The notes under the pieces: generated by a model
Database searches by the model: none
What the model was told of the DNA's origin: nothing
The model's input: the letters and a program-made list of their open reading frames with translations, nothing else
Part shown: in pieces, positions 51,497 through 60,834 of the stretch
Position numbering within the stretch: the stretch's first letter is position 1
Layout of the letters: each line of letters begins with the position of its first letter
Assembly (NCBI GenBank): GCA_028285415.1
Contig: JANQPF010000009.1
Coordinates: 310,001 to 374,000 of the forward strand
Origin: Pseudomonadales bacterium
GTDB taxonomy: Bacteria; Pseudomonadota; Gammaproteobacteria; Pseudomonadales; Azotimanducaceae
Length of the DNA stretch: 64,000 bases
Reading direction: 5' to 3'
Position numbers and translations under genes: made by a program

Positions 51497-52657
51497 TCAA
51501 GCCTCCACACGAAGGGCGGTTGCGATCGGGCGGTAGACCGACCTGAGAACAGGAAACACCGAGACCGCCAGGCCAATGAGGAGTGCCAGAGCCAAGCCTT
51601 CGACCAGCGTTGCGGTCTTCATGCCGCCAAACTGGGGCATTTGAGGGATCGCTTGCTCCAGCTGTGACGTAATCAAGAAAGCGAGACCAAGGCCGATGGC
51701 CGCGGCTGACACCGACAGCGCGACAAATTCCGACAGCATGAAGACGCTCAACGAACTGCTACGGAATCCGAGCACTCGCATCACCGCGAGCTCGGGAGTT
51801 CGTTCATGCACAGAGCGGCTCATGGCGTGGCCCGTCAGCAGCAATAGTGTGAACAACACGGCCACCAGGATGATTGAAGCAATCAGCCCAACGTCACCAA
51901 TCTGCCTGGCAAAACTCAGCACATACTCAGTACTGTTTTGAGTACGCGTTTCGTTGGATGAATTGGCGAAGACCGCATCAATTCGCCGGGCGACATCACC
52001 AAGGTCAGCGCTCTCCTGCGTTTTGACAACCAATGTGCCGACGCTCCCATGTGCAAACGCCCGGTACTCATCGAAATACGCGTAGCCAAAGTAAAATCCA
52101 TCGTTGCCGATCAACGCCTCGTTGGTTGAGGTGAACACACCCACAATCTCAAAGTCCCACGCAAGCTCGTCCCGGTTGTGCCAGATCGTCGGAATCAACG
52201 AAACGACATCACCCTCTTGCCAGCCAAATCGATCAACGGTCGCTTGACCCACAATGGCCGCCCTGCGACCCGCGATGAACGCTGACGCCACCTCCTCCTT
52301 GATTTGAACTTCCGGAAATACGGACAAGAATTCACTGGGAGTCACGGCAAACTGCGGGAAAAAGTTCTGCGCATCCTGATAAACGCCACCAAACCAGGTC
52401 ATGTGCGCGACGACGTCAACCTGGTTGATGTCAGTCACCCGGGTTGCATAGTTGACGGGTAACATGTCGGCGACGCTATGTCTCGGCATGACAATGAGTC
52501 GACTTTCACCCGATGTCTCTATGCCTTCGTCAAACATGACTCTAATCGGCTGCAGCAGTCCAAACAGAACGAAGGCCGTCACCAGGCTCAGCGCGGTGCA
52601 GAAGGTTCGTATCGGCGAGCGTCTGAGATCGGCCACTACAAATCTCAGCCAACTCAT
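51497..52657 (-). CDS. ABC transporter permease (FtsX/MacB type), first subunit
   Basis: A 386-aa permease with the same layout: N-terminal helix (TFCTALSLVTAFVLFGLLQ), a periplasmic domain of about 230 residues, and three C-terminal helices (IASIILVAVLFTLLLLTG; LAVMRVLGFRSSSLSVFMLS). It overlaps the ATPase gene end by 4 bp. Two different permeases suggest a heterodimeric MacB-like or lipoprotein-extrusion type transporter. Confidence 0.87.
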   Translation of the reverse strand: MSWLRFVVADLRRSPIRTFCTALSLVTAFVLFGLLQPIRVMFDEGIETSGESRLIVMPRHSVADMLPVNYATRVTDINQVDVVAHMTWFGGVYQDAQNFFPQFAVTPSEFLSVFPEVQIKEEVASAFIAGRRAAIVGQATVDRFGWQEGDVVSLIPTIWHNRDELAWDFEIVGVFTSTNEALIGNDGFYFGYAYFDEYRAFAHGSVGTLVVKTQESADLGDVARRIDAVFANSSNETRTQNSTEYVLSFARQIGDVGLIASIILVAVLFTLLLLTGHAMSRSVHERTPELAVMRVLGFRSSSLSVFMLSEFVALSVSAAAIGLGLAFLITSQLEQAIPQMPQFGGMKTATLVEGLALALLIGLAVSVFPVLRSVYRPIATALRVEA

Positions 52658-53352
52658 GCGACCGCCCTCTTCTGCCGGTCTCGCAGATTTCCTTTGTCCA
52701 TGTGCCAGACCGTATGCGCATAGGACGCAGCTTCGGGATCGTGGGTGACCATGAAAATGGTCTTGTCGAAATCGGTGTTGAGCATCTTGAGCAGCTGTAG
52801 TGTCTCGGTTGCGCTGGCTCTATCGAGATCCCCCGTGGGTTCGTCGCAAACCAGCAGGCGCGGATCCGTAACCAGCGCCCTAGCAATCGCAACTCGCTGC
52901 TGCTGACCGCCGGACAGTTCGGTTGGCTTGTGTTTGGCGCGATCAGTGAGGTCCACTATCTCCAGGGCCGCCGCGGCGCGTTGATTCCGCTCCTTGCGAC
53001 TCAAGGGCGTCAGCATCAGGGGCAGCGCTACGTTGTCATGTGCGGTCAGGACAGGAATCAAGTTATAGAACTGAAACACAAAGCCCAGAGTGGCGGCGCG
53101 CCACGCAGCCAGGGTTTGTTCATCGAGCGAAGTGATGTCAATTCCGCCAATCGTGATGTCACCTGCGTGGGGCTTTTCCAAGCCCGCGATGAGATTGAGC
53201 AAAGTGCTTTTGCCTGATCCCGAGGGTCCCATCAAGGCCACGAAGTCCCCGGACTCTACGCTCAGGGTGAGGGAGCTCAGAACCTCTAACTGGTGACCGC
53301 CGCGAAAGTACCCATGAGTGATATTTTCGCAGCGAATGAAAGGTGTGGTCAT
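52654..53352 (-). CDS. ABC transporter ATPase (MacB/LolD type)
   Basis: A 232-aa ATPase. Walker [17 protein letters not shown] near 42, Q-loop [20 protein letters not shown] near 89, signature [15 protein letters not shown] near 143, Walker [15 protein letters not shown] near 164 and His switch MVTHDPEAA near 200. The sequence pattern is that of LolD/MacB-like exporters. It is the first of three overlapping minus-strand genes. Confidence 0.92.
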   Translation of the reverse strand: MTTPFIRCENITHGYFRGGHQLEVLSSLTLSVESGDFVALMGPSGSGKSTLLNLIAGLEKPHAGDITIGGIDITSLDEQTLAAWRAATLGFVFQFYNLIPVLTAHDNVALPLMLTPLSRKERNQRAAAALEIVDLTDRAKHKPTELSGGQQQRVAIARALVTDPRLLVCDEPTGDLDRASATETLQLLKMLNTDFDKTIFMVTHDPEAASYAHTVWHMDKGNLRDRQKRAVA

Positions 53353-53456
53353 GACTTGTCTCCGTTGTCTGCGGCGACAAATCTAGGGGCAATCAGCGAC
53401 CAACTCGCGTCGAAAACTCAAATGCAAACGCACATTCTCAATATGAGTGACCTTTT

Positions 53457-54569
53457 TCAGGATTCGACCACTTTCTGTTTGAGCCGCCGGTACTCTGTCG
53501 GCGTCATGCCATGAATCTCTCGGAATGCTCTATTGAAGGGATTGATGGATTGATAGCCGGCACTCAAAGCCAGGGTCAGAACCGGGGTGGTGTTTTGTTT
53601 TGGATCCTCCAGCGAGGCACACACTTCCGCCACACGGTAGTGATGCAACAACGCATTGAAGTTCCTGAAACCCAACTGTTCATGAACGAGGTTACGGAGT
53701 CGATATTCGGGAATGGCCAGGTGGTCAGCGAGACCACGCACGCTCAAACCCGGCGTACGGTAAATGTGCTCATCTTGAAGTGAGAAGAGGATTTTGCCCG
53801 TGTCCGCATCATCCTGTGCTATTTGCGTTGACGCTTCGGCAAAGTCCTTGGGTTGTCGTCGTTCGCCCAGCACCAGAGGCGCGTTGGGTGAAAACGCAGC
53901 AAAGAGCAGAATGCCGTTCAGCGCAATGCCTAACAGGCCTATCAGACCATGCACAGGGTATTGCCAATCCAGGGGTACCCAGACAAAACCGAACGCAATG
54001 CGTTCGACCAGAAGACTGAGCACAGCTTGTGCACAGAATACGATGACGACGAGCCATCGCGCGGATTGCCTGGCAGGAATGAGATCATCGTCCCGGTTGG
54101 AGATAATCCAATACAACGCAATACCAAGAAACGTCGTTTGTAAAACCGCCGGGGTGGCCTCATAAAGAAGAAGTTCGAGGACGGGGTTCCAATCCGTACC
54201 CAGAATCCAGGTGATCGGCTCTTCGAGAAAACTCTGCAGAATCCAGGCGAACAGCAGCGTCCGCGGCAGCTTACGGCCATCGCGAAACACCACGTGACAC
54301 GCAAGCATGAACGCTCCGGACACGCTGTTGCGTATCAAATTGAACACCGGATGCAGAGCGCCGAGGTCTATCCGATAGGCTTCGTGGATGAGCAGACCAA
54401 AGTCATCCCTCGAGGCAATGACGCTGCAAATGATCCCGAGCGACATCCAGACGAAAAGAAAGATGAGTCGCGGGTTCGTCGATATCGAGACCAGCCGGAT
54501 CGCAAGTAACACCATCAAGGTGATGGTCACTGAATCGAGCAGAACGTAAAGAAGGTTAATTTCGTTCAT
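53457..54569 (-). CDS. Membrane-bound AraC-family regulator
   Basis: A 370-aa fusion: about six to seven transmembrane helices in residues 1-230, then a cytoplasmic AraC DNA-binding domain (SVRGLADHLAIPEYRLRNLV near 273; GYQSINPFNRAFREIHGMTP near 338-357). The membrane part may sense an envelope or lipid signal directly. Its start overlaps the stop of the HlyD-like gene by 4 bp, and the ABC genes follow 104 bp later, so it probably controls this exporter. Confidence 0.88.
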   Translation of the reverse strand: MNEINLLYVLLDSVTITLMVLLAIRLVSISTNPRLIFLFVWMSLGIICSVIASRDDFGLLIHEAYRIDLGALHPVFNLIRNSVSGAFMLACHVVFRDGRKLPRTLLFAWILQSFLEEPITWILGTDWNPVLELLLYEATPAVLQTTFLGIALYWIISNRDDDLIPARQSARWLVVIVFCAQAVLSLLVERIAFGFVWVPLDWQYPVHGLIGLLGIALNGILLFAAFSPNAPLVLGERRQPKDFAEASTQIAQDDADTGKILFSLQDEHIYRTPGLSVRGLADHLAIPEYRLRNLVHEQLGFRNFNALLHHYRVAEVCASLEDPKQNTTPVLTLALSAGYQSINPFNRAFREIHGMTPTEYRRLKQKVVES

Positions 54570-55603
54570 GTGCCCAGGAAATCGACTCGGGCGCCCATTT
54601 CAGGAAGGATACGATCATCGGTGTCGATCAACTCTACCCTGACCTTTACGGTGCCTTTACTTCGATCTCCTCTGGGAATGATCGCGAGCACTTTACCGGC
54701 ATAAGTGACTTCAGGGTATGCGGTAAGGACCACTTCAACCTTCTGATCGTCTGCCACCTTTCCGATATGGGATTCATTGACGTCAACTTCGATTTCCAAC
54801 GAACCCATATTCACCAGAGTGGCGATCCCAGTGCGTGTAAAGCCTCCGCCAGCCGAAACGGGCGACACAATCTCCCCCGGCTGCGCGGTTCGTTCGGTAA
54901 CGACCCCATCAAAGGGTGCTCGAATCTCAAAATCCTGCAAAGCGACGCGCTGTAGCTGAACTTGCTCGCCCGCAATTCGAACATCGGCTGCCAGCGACGC
55001 GAGTTGCGCATCAAGCACCTCTACCTGTGTCGTCACCGCGTCGAGCTCTGCAACGCTAGCCAGATTCGACTCCGTCAGCTGCTTTACCCGATGCATACGA
55101 CGGTTTGCTGCAGCGAGTTCAGTTTCCACCTCTGCCATTCGAATCCGCGAACCCTCATGCTCCGACACGGCAAGCTCATACTCCGCTCGTTTCATTCGAT
55201 CGTCCAACCGGGCAAGCAGCTCACCCTCGCTGACCAGGTCACCTTCCTCGACGTAGACGGCATTCACCACCGCGGTCGTTCGAGCACTGACTGTTGCCGA
55301 TTGATTCGCCGTCACATAGCCATTCGCCTGTAGGAGAATGCGTGCAGTTTGGTCAGCCACCCTCGGCGCAGCGAATGGCGTCGATACTTCCTGTTGAGAC
55401 GACTCTATTGCGGGGGTTTGAAGAGATTCTTCAAACGTCACTTCTGCCAGGCCCATTTGTACAACCAGCCAGGCGGACGCTGCGCACAACGGCACCACAA
55501 AACCGAGCCGGAGACCGGCGGGCCTCGAATCTACGCCAGGGTTTGCGCTTGGTGCATCGAGACGAAGCGTTCTAAGCAGCTCACGTTTTGCGGCAACTTT
55601 CAT
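54566..55603 (-). CDS. HlyD/MacA-family periplasmic adaptor
   Basis: A 345-aa membrane-fusion protein. One transmembrane anchor (GFVVPLCAASAWLVVQMGL near 34), a lipoyl-type strand pair (TTAVVNAVYVEEGDLVSEGE near 110; DFEIRAPFDGVVTERTAQPG near 218), a coiled-coil hairpin about residues 140-205, and a beta-barrel end (DVNESHIGKVADDQKVEVVL). It links the inner-membrane ABC exporter to the periplasm. It is the first gene of the set and coupled to the AraC-type gene. Confidence 0.88.
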   Translation of the reverse strand: MKVAAKRELLRTLRLDAPSANPGVDSRPAGLRLGFVVPLCAASAWLVVQMGLAEVTFEESLQTPAIESSQQEVSTPFAAPRVADQTARILLQANGYVTANQSATVSARTTAVVNAVYVEEGDLVSEGELLARLDDRMKRAEYELAVSEHEGSRIRMAEVETELAAANRRMHRVKQLTESNLASVAELDAVTTQVEVLDAQLASLAADVRIAGEQVQLQRVALQDFEIRAPFDGVVTERTAQPGEIVSPVSAGGGFTRTGIATLVNMGSLEIEVDVNESHIGKVADDQKVEVVLTAYPEVTYAGKVLAIIPRGDRSKGTVKVRVELIDTDDRILPEMGARVDFLGT

Positions 55604-55819
55604 AGCAGCGTTCCACTGAAAGGTCGAAGCAGATTAACCATTCGACGCCATATCAGCTCACCAAAAAGTGAGCAAACAGCGTCAATTCAAAAAATGGTGT
55701 GGTTTTGGTACTTGTGACAACGACAGTTCACGTGAGAAAAGGCGCTGAAGGCGCCGAAACCAGTGGCGCTGTCCTTGAACCTGTAGCGGATACTGCGAGC
55801 TTATTACTCAGCTCGAAAG

Positions 55820-56191
55820 TTACACACGCGAGACAAGTGCGAGCGTGTTGTCACCGGGATCCTTGAAAAACGCCATCCACTCTTCGGTTCCGGGATTGTC
55901 GAATACACCTGCTTCGTCCCTGTGGATGAGATGCGGTTTGCTGTCGAACGCCACACCTCGCCCAACGAGCTCATGATAGGCGGCTTGGATGTCGTCAACC
56001 CAGAAGTACAGCGTCGCGGGAGGGTTACCCGACTCAAAAAGCAATCGCGTGCCGGCAAAATCAAAAAACAGGAGGCCCGGTGGATTAAACTCACCAATAA
56101 ATCGAGCGCCAAGAACATCGAGATAAAAATGCTTGGTTGTCTCGGCGTCAACGACGTTTGCTGCTATCTGATGTATCCGTGTTAAGCGCAT
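55820..56191 (-). CDS. VOC-family (glyoxalase-like) protein
   Basis: A 123-aa single VOC module pair: MRLTRIHQIAANVVDAETTK, HFYLDVLGARF, then YFWVDDIQAAYHELVGRG near 70 and WMAFFKDPGDNTLALVSRV at the C-terminus, with His near the start and Glu/His positions for a metal. The ATG at 56191 matches the family N-terminus (the frame opens at 56227, in the operator). It is divergent from marR, which likely controls it. Confidence 0.82.
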   Translation of the reverse strand: MRLTRIHQIAANVVDAETTKHFYLDVLGARFIGEFNPPGLLFFDFAGTRLLFESGNPPATLYFWVDDIQAAYHELVGRGVAFDSKPHLIHRDEAGVFDNPGTEEWMAFFKDPGDNTLALVSRV

Positions 56192-56207
56192 TGACGGTAC
56201 TCGGCAT

Positions 56208-56225
56208 TTAGTTAGCATTACTAAC
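56208..56225. promoter_or_regulatory. Inverted repeat between VOC and marR genes
   Basis: TTAGT-TAGCATT-ACTAA (56208-56224), with GTTAG-CATTA-CTAAC nested at 56211-56225. It lies 17 bp before the VOC start and 22 bp before marR, a typical MarR-operator position. Confidence 0.55.
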
Positions 56226-56245
56226 AATATTTACTCAGAGAACTC

Positions 56246-56674
56246 ATGTCAACACGACAACCCATACTGACCATCAACTCAACGATGACTCAGCTCATGC
56301 GCCACATTCGCCGTATCGACGAGCAGCAGGGCGTTGGTCGAGCCCGTTTATCCGTCCTGGCAGTCCTGCGATTCGGCGGAGACCATACGCTTTCAGAATT
56401 GGCGGAGACAGAGATGGTCAGCCGCGCGACGATGCACCACGTCGTCAACGGTCTTGAGGCGGATGAATTGGTTCGCCGACGCGCCGACCCGGCAGATGGC
56501 AGACGTCAGCTCATTAGTCTGACCAAAGAAGGCAGGCGCAAAATCGATACCGCCCACCGCGCACGGCTGTCTTATTTGAAAACACTCACAGCCAACATCA
56601 GCGAAGAAGATTTGATCGTTACGGCAAACACCCTCGATGCGATGAGAAACGCGTCCTGGGCGCAGGTTGAATGA
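56246..56674 (+). CDS. MarR-family regulator
   Basis: A 142-aa winged-helix protein. The recognition part TLSELAETEMVSRATMHHVV near 52-71 and the wing LVRRRADPADGRRQLISLT near 80 are diagnostic for MarR. It is divergent from the VOC gene, with an inverted repeat between them, and 62 bp before the epimerase gene. The inducer is unknown. Confidence 0.9.
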   Translation: MSTRQPILTINSTMTQLMRHIRRIDEQQGVGRARLSVLAVLRFGGDHTLSELAETEMVSRATMHHVVNGLEADELVRRRADPADGRRQLISLTKEGRRKIDTAHRARLSYLKTLTANISEEDLIVTANTLDAMRNASWAQVE

Positions 56675-56735
56675 CGAGCCCCTCTCGCCGGCAGACCAGT
56701 TTGATAACCGCCTGGCCGCCCGTCAGTATGTGCCG

Positions 56736-57695
56736 ATGCGCGTTCTCGTTGTCGGTCTGAACGGATTCATTGGCTCTGCCATCGCGGGTCAAGCCTGTGC
56801 TCAGGGTCACGAGGTATTTGGTATGGGGCGTCGCCTCCAACCGGATGCGGTCTCGGACGTGACTTACCTCATTGGCGATCGTTCTGATCCCAGGGAAGTG
56901 CAGGGAATCATCATCAAAGAAAAAATTGACGTTGTCGTCGATGTCATACCGATGGTCATGGCCAACACCGAGCCCCTGCTCAATTGCCTGGAGGGAGTCA
57001 TCGAGCAATACGTGATGATCAGCTCGAGCGACGTTTACGCCAACTACGAGCTTCTGCAGAAGCGGGCTCAAGGTGAACCCGCTGCGGAAGCGGTGGATGA
57101 AAACGCGCCGCTTCGTGCTTCCAGATATCCCTATCGGGAGGAAACGCGTCGAGACGCCAGCGCGTCCGATCAATACCTGGACGACTACGACAAGATTCCC
57201 ATTGAAGACGCGGTGCAGCAGCTCTCCGTTGCGTGGACCATCCTCAGGCTGCCCATGGTTTTTGGGCCCGGCGACAGACAACGGCGCTTCCGTTGGGCAA
57301 TTGCACCCATGCTCGAACGACACGACATGCTGACTGTTCCTCGTAGCTGGGCGAATTGGCACTCCACGTACGGATACATCGAAAACGTTGGTGCTGCGGT
57401 TGCCATCACTATTGGCCACGCAAACGCATACAACCAGGTGTTCAACGTCGCCGAGGAGCAACCGGTAAGTCAGATCGATTGGGCTCGGAAGTTCGCTGAA
57501 GTCATGGACTGGCAGGGGCAGATCGACGTGACCGATGATCCTGACCATCCACTGAGAAGACGAACGAACGATCTCGACTTAAGCGTTCCGTTCAAGATCG
57601 ATGGAACGAAACTGCGTCAAAGGCTCGGGTTTACCGACGTTGTGGACGAATCAACGGCACTGGCAAGGACAGTGGCGAACGAAGCATCCACTTGA
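56736..57695 (+). CDS. NAD-dependent epimerase/dehydratase family protein
   Basis: A 319-aa extended SDR. MRVLVVGLNGFIGSAIAGQA shows the Gly-rich NAD(P) motif; VMISSSDVYANYELLQ near 96 is the catalytic Ser/Thr region; a Rossmann-end STYGYIENVGAAVAITIGHA near 210 is typical. The ATG at 56736 gives the normal N-terminus; the frame also opens with a TTG at 56667 overlapping marR. The substrate is unknown. Confidence 0.82.
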   Translation: MRVLVVGLNGFIGSAIAGQACAQGHEVFGMGRRLQPDAVSDVTYLIGDRSDPREVQGIIIKEKIDVVVDVIPMVMANTEPLLNCLEGVIEQYVMISSSDVYANYELLQKRAQGEPAAEAVDENAPLRASRYPYREETRRDASASDQYLDDYDKIPIEDAVQQLSVAWTILRLPMVFGPGDRQRRFRWAIAPMLERHDMLTVPRSWANWHSTYGYIENVGAAVAITIGHANAYNQVFNVAEEQPVSQIDWARKFAEVMDWQGQIDVTDDPDHPLRRRTNDLDLSVPFKIDGTKLRQRLGFTDVVDESTALARTVANEAST

Positions 57696-57761
57696 AACAC
57701 CTTTCCCATCAGTCATCTCTGATGGCAAAGTCCAAACCACAAACCATCGCCGGATGACGAC

Positions 57762-58247
57762 ATGACCATCACAGGCAGCTGCTTATGCGGTTCATATACG
57801 TTCGAAGTCGACGAGGTCGTGGGTCCGTTCGAAGTCTGTCACTGCAATCGCTGCAGGAAGAAAAGCGGTGCCGCGGGTTTGCCCATGGTGGGTGTCCTGG
57901 CCCGTGACTATCGGGTTCTGAGCGGATTGGACGCCGTTACAACCTACGAAGCACCCCTACTGGGGAAGCCCCCGCCCTATCACTCGTTTTTCTGCAAAAC
58001 ATGCGGGAGCCCCCTGCCCCCACCAGACCCGGACGACTGGTTCGAGATACCGGCCGGGCTCTTCGACGACGATCCCGGCGTCCGACCGGACAAACACATC
58101 TTCGTTGAGCTGGTCCCGGCGTGGGACGAGATCACAGATGATTTACCTCAGCTCGGGCTCAGAGACCTGGTGCGAGGCCGACGCAGCGAAGAACTGCCGG
58201 AAGGTCATGAGATGGTGACCCACCACGGCACCAGAATTAAGGTCTAG
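57762..58247 (+). CDS. GFA-family (CENP-V/GFA) zinc protein
   Basis: A 161-aa glutathione-dependent formaldehyde-activating enzyme-like protein. Zinc ligands are in GSCLCGSYTFEV near 4, VCHCNRCRKKSGA near 25 and FFCKTCGSPLP near 72. The C-terminal half (IPAGLFDDDPGVRPDKHIFV) is typical of GFA members. The activity of most family members is not known. It converges with and overlaps the next gene by 4 bp. Confidence 0.88.
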   Translation: MTITGSCLCGSYTFEVDEVVGPFEVCHCNRCRKKSGAAGLPMVGVLARDYRVLSGLDAVTTYEAPLLGKPPPYHSFFCKTCGSPLPPPDPDDWFEIPAGLFDDDPGVRPDKHIFVELVPAWDEITDDLPQLGLRDLVRGRRSEELPEGHEMVTHHGTRIKV

Positions 58248-59068
58248 CGATTGGAGTCAGACAAGCCGGTGACGCGGTCCAAGCTCGCGAACCTCTCCGG
58301 CCACAGGTAGTCGCCATTCTTTTCCCGACAAACGCCAACGCCAGTGATCGCTTCCCTCGGAATGGGACTGTTCACCCGCGGGTAGGCTGAGTCAGTGCCG
58401 GGCTTTGCCGAATCGAACTCCAAGTCGTCGAGTAACTGCGACTCGATGCTGAGCAGATGGTCGTTCAGTTCGACGACCAGGGGGACCGCGGTGGTTGCTG
58501 ACGCTACCCGATTGCATGTCAGCGTCAGCAAAGCGGCGTGCGCCCTGGCGCGAACGAATCGGTTTTCCTCGTTGGGTGGCACGTAGTAGTCCTGGCTGAG
58601 GCCCGCGGCAAGCTCCGATTGCGTGGCAACATGGTAGATGCGAGCCTGCGGGGCAGAACGGGTATCGAGCTGTTCGTAAAACTCTATCCGGTTCCCATCC
58701 GGGTCGGTGACGCGTACGCGTCTTGCGAATCCGTCCTCAGCGATCTCCAGGTCCGGTTGAACTGACCGCAATCGTGACACTTCCACGTCCAGGTGCTCGA
58801 CAGCGATGACAACAGAATCCGTCGACAGTTCGAGGTTCGATTCGGGTACATTCGGCACAAGGTTGATTTCGTCACCCTGGTGATTCCTCAGCAAAATCAC
58901 TTCACCCCCACGCGTGGCCGTCACCTGCCGGAATCCCAAACGTTGATAGAAGTCGAGAGACCTGGCTTTGTCGGATACGCGCAAACTACCGTGTGCGGCA
59001 AAGCTCCGCTTGATCAACCCGAGGAGAAAAGCTCGAATGTTCCGCCATGCAGCGTTGAGTGATCCCAT
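58244..59068 (-). CDS. VOC-DUF952 fusion protein
   Basis: A 274-aa two-domain protein. Residues about 20-140 form a glyoxalase/VOC module (GSLRVSDKARSLDFYQRLGF; VIAVEHLDVEVSRLR; VRVTDPDGNRIEFYEQLD). Residues about 145-250 look like DUF952 (RIYHVATQSELAAGLSQDYY; PLVVELNDHLLSIE; PRVNSPIPREAITGVGV). The combination is unusual. The ATG at 59068 follows AAGAGG and is preferred over the frame start at 59128. Confidence 0.75.
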   Translation of the reverse strand: MGSLNAAWRNIRAFLLGLIKRSFAAHGSLRVSDKARSLDFYQRLGFRQVTATRGGEVILLRNHQGDEINLVPNVPESNLELSTDSVVIAVEHLDVEVSRLRSVQPDLEIAEDGFARRVRVTDPDGNRIEFYEQLDTRSAPQARIYHVATQSELAAGLSQDYYVPPNEENRFVRARAHAALLTLTCNRVASATTAVPLVVELNDHLLSIESQLLDDLEFDSAKPGTDSAYPRVNSPIPREAITGVGVCREKNGDYLWPERFASLDRVTGLSDSNR

Positions 59069-59220
59069 TGTACCTCTTACCCGGACCAGATGCCTGCAGA
59101 TGATGAATCGCTGAAGAACGCTTGGCAATCGCGGCGGCGATTGCGTGACCCCTGCCCGTCCGCGATTACTTCAGCTTGCAACCCGTGATATATATCTCAT
59201 TCGAACCACCAGGGTAATCG

Positions 59221-59778
59221 ATGGGACTGACCACTTACTTTCGTGCCCAGGCGCACAACAACGCGTGGGCCAATCACCGGATACTCAGCGCCTGTTCGAT
59301 GCTCTCAGTGGCGGAGCTCAATGAGGCTCGTACAGGTTTCTTCCCCAACATCATTCACACCCTGAATCACATTCTCACGGTAGATCTCTACTACATCAGC
59401 GGCCTCGAAGGCGCCTCGTCAGGGCCGGCAGCGTTTGACCCGGAAGTGCCGTACCCCGATTTCGAGGCACTCTCACAGCAGCAACGTTCAGCTGACCGCC
59501 GATTGATTACGTTCTGTGTGGACCTGACCGAGGCGAGACTCTCGACGTCCGTCGACCTGAGGCGGAAGGGATTCGTACAACAGGAGCGCATCGATCGAAC
59601 GCTGCTACACCTCTTTCAACACCAGATTCATCATCGAGGACAGGTGCACACGATGCTCTCGAGCACGAACGTTGCACCACCGCAGCTGGATGAGTTCTTC
59701 CTTGAACGGGGGCACGTATTGCGGGCACAAGAATTCGAGGCCCTCGGCTTTTCCGAACAGGATGTCTGGCAGGCATGA
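59221..59778 (+). CDS. DinB-family protein
   Basis: A 185-aa four-helix-bundle DinB protein. AQAHNNAWANHRILSAC near 9, IHTLNHILTVDLYYIS near 43 and LLHLFQHQIHHRGQVHTML near 125 supply the three His metal ligands of the DinB/YfiT fold. Many family members are thiol-dependent S-transferases. AGGG precedes the ATG; a GATATATATC palindrome sits at 59187-59196. It overlaps the isomerase gene by 4 bp. Confidence 0.87.
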   Translation: MGLTTYFRAQAHNNAWANHRILSACSMLSVAELNEARTGFFPNIIHTLNHILTVDLYYISGLEGASSGPAAFDPEVPYPDFEALSQQQRSADRRLITFCVDLTEARLSTSVDLRRKGFVQQERIDRTLLHLFQHQIHHRGQVHTMLSSTNVAPPQLDEFFLERGHVLRAQEFEALGFSEQDVWQA

Positions 59779-60392
59779 ACTCCCCACTCCATATCGACTA
59801 TTTCTATTCAGCCCACTCGGTTTTCGCCTATCTCGGGTCCGCCCATCTGAACGAGCTCGCCCGACGAGTGGGCGCACGCATCGTCCACTATCCGATGGAC
59901 CTGCATCGAGTGATGCAGGAAGCCGGGGCCTCCAGTTTTAGGGAACGCAGCAAGGCGCACATACGGTATTTTTTCGGCACCGAGATTGAGCGGTGGTCGA
60001 AGAAGAGGAACCTCCCCTGGCTGGGCCGTGTCCCCACCCATCACCACAAAGATTACATGCTTGCGAATCGGTTTCTTGTTGCTGCGCAACAGATGGGTTA
60101 CAACGTGGACGAGCTTTCACACGGGCTGCTGCGGGCTCACTGGGTCGATGACATCGACTTGACGGACAAACACGCCCTCGCAGCTGTTGCGGATGCTGTG
60201 AATCTCGACGGCCAGGATGTTCTGACCCAAGCGCTGTCTGATGAGATATGGGAAATCAGCCAGAAGAATTCTGAAGAAGCCATCAAGCGAGCGGTTTTCG
60301 GATCACCGACGTACTTTGTGGGTGGCGAGATGTTCTACGGACAAGACCGCCTGAATTTCGTCGAACAAGCGCTTGCGAGCGCGACCCGCTAG
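59775..60392 (+). CDS. 2-hydroxychromene-2-carboxylate isomerase/DsbA-like protein
   Basis: A 205-aa kappa-class GST/DsbA-like protein. IDYFYSAHSVFAYLGSAHLN near 5 is the thioredoxin strand with Ser in place of the CxxC; an all-helical insert follows, and FGSPTYFVGGEMFYGQDRLN near 175 contains the cis-Pro. The family includes HCCA isomerases of aromatic degradation. It is coupled to the DinB gene and 11 bp before a VOC gene, a small set of thiol- or glutathione-linked proteins. Confidence 0.85.
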   Translation: MNSPLHIDYFYSAHSVFAYLGSAHLNELARRVGARIVHYPMDLHRVMQEAGASSFRERSKAHIRYFFGTEIERWSKKRNLPWLGRVPTHHHKDYMLANRFLVAAQQMGYNVDELSHGLLRAHWVDDIDLTDKHALAAVADAVNLDGQDVLTQALSDEIWEISQKNSEEAIKRAVFGSPTYFVGGEMFYGQDRLNFVEQALASATR

Positions 60393-60403
60393 AAGGCTGA
60401 TCC

Positions 60404-60823
60404 ATGGTCAACGGCACTTTGTCTCATATCGATTTTTCGGTGAGTGACCTGGAAAAATCAATCTTGTTCTACGACACGCTGTTACCTGCACTGGGATACA
60501 GGAGATGGCGTCAATCCGCCTGGGGTTTAGAGTATCCAGATGGTTCGGTTTTCGGTATTGACCTACGCCCGGCAGAAACAGGGATCGGGAGAAGTTACAA
60601 CCGGTACGAGCCTGGACCACACCACCTGGCCTTTAACGTGGATGCTGATGCAGCCGTTGACGCCATTTTCGAGCGCATGCGGGAAGCTGGTGCTGAAGTT
60701 GCCGATGCTCCGGCCAACTACGGCGGACAACCGGGATACGGCAGTCACTACTATGCGGTGTTCTTCTTTGACCCCGACGGGTTCAAAGTCGAAGTCGTGC
60801 ACTCGATCGGATTTGAAGTCTAA
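60404..60823 (+). CDS. VOC-family protein
   Basis: A 139-aa glyoxalase/dioxygenase-superfamily protein. SHIDFSVSDLEKSILFYDTL near 6 with metal-ligand His, PGPHHLAFNVDADAAVDAIF near 66 (second His), and AVFFFDPDGFKVEVVHSIGF with the C-terminal Glu. The substrate is unknown. It is 11 bp after the isomerase gene and probably in its operon. Confidence 0.88.
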   Translation: MVNGTLSHIDFSVSDLEKSILFYDTLLPALGYRRWRQSAWGLEYPDGSVFGIDLRPAETGIGRSYNRYEPGPHHLAFNVDADAAVDAIFERMREAGAEVADAPANYGGQPGYGSHYYAVFFFDPDGFKVEVVHSIGFEV

Positions 60824-60834
60824 ACCACCTGGCC

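Noticed and set aside
56619-57548. 309-aa minus-strand open frame
   Set aside because: Antisense of the epimerase-like gene.
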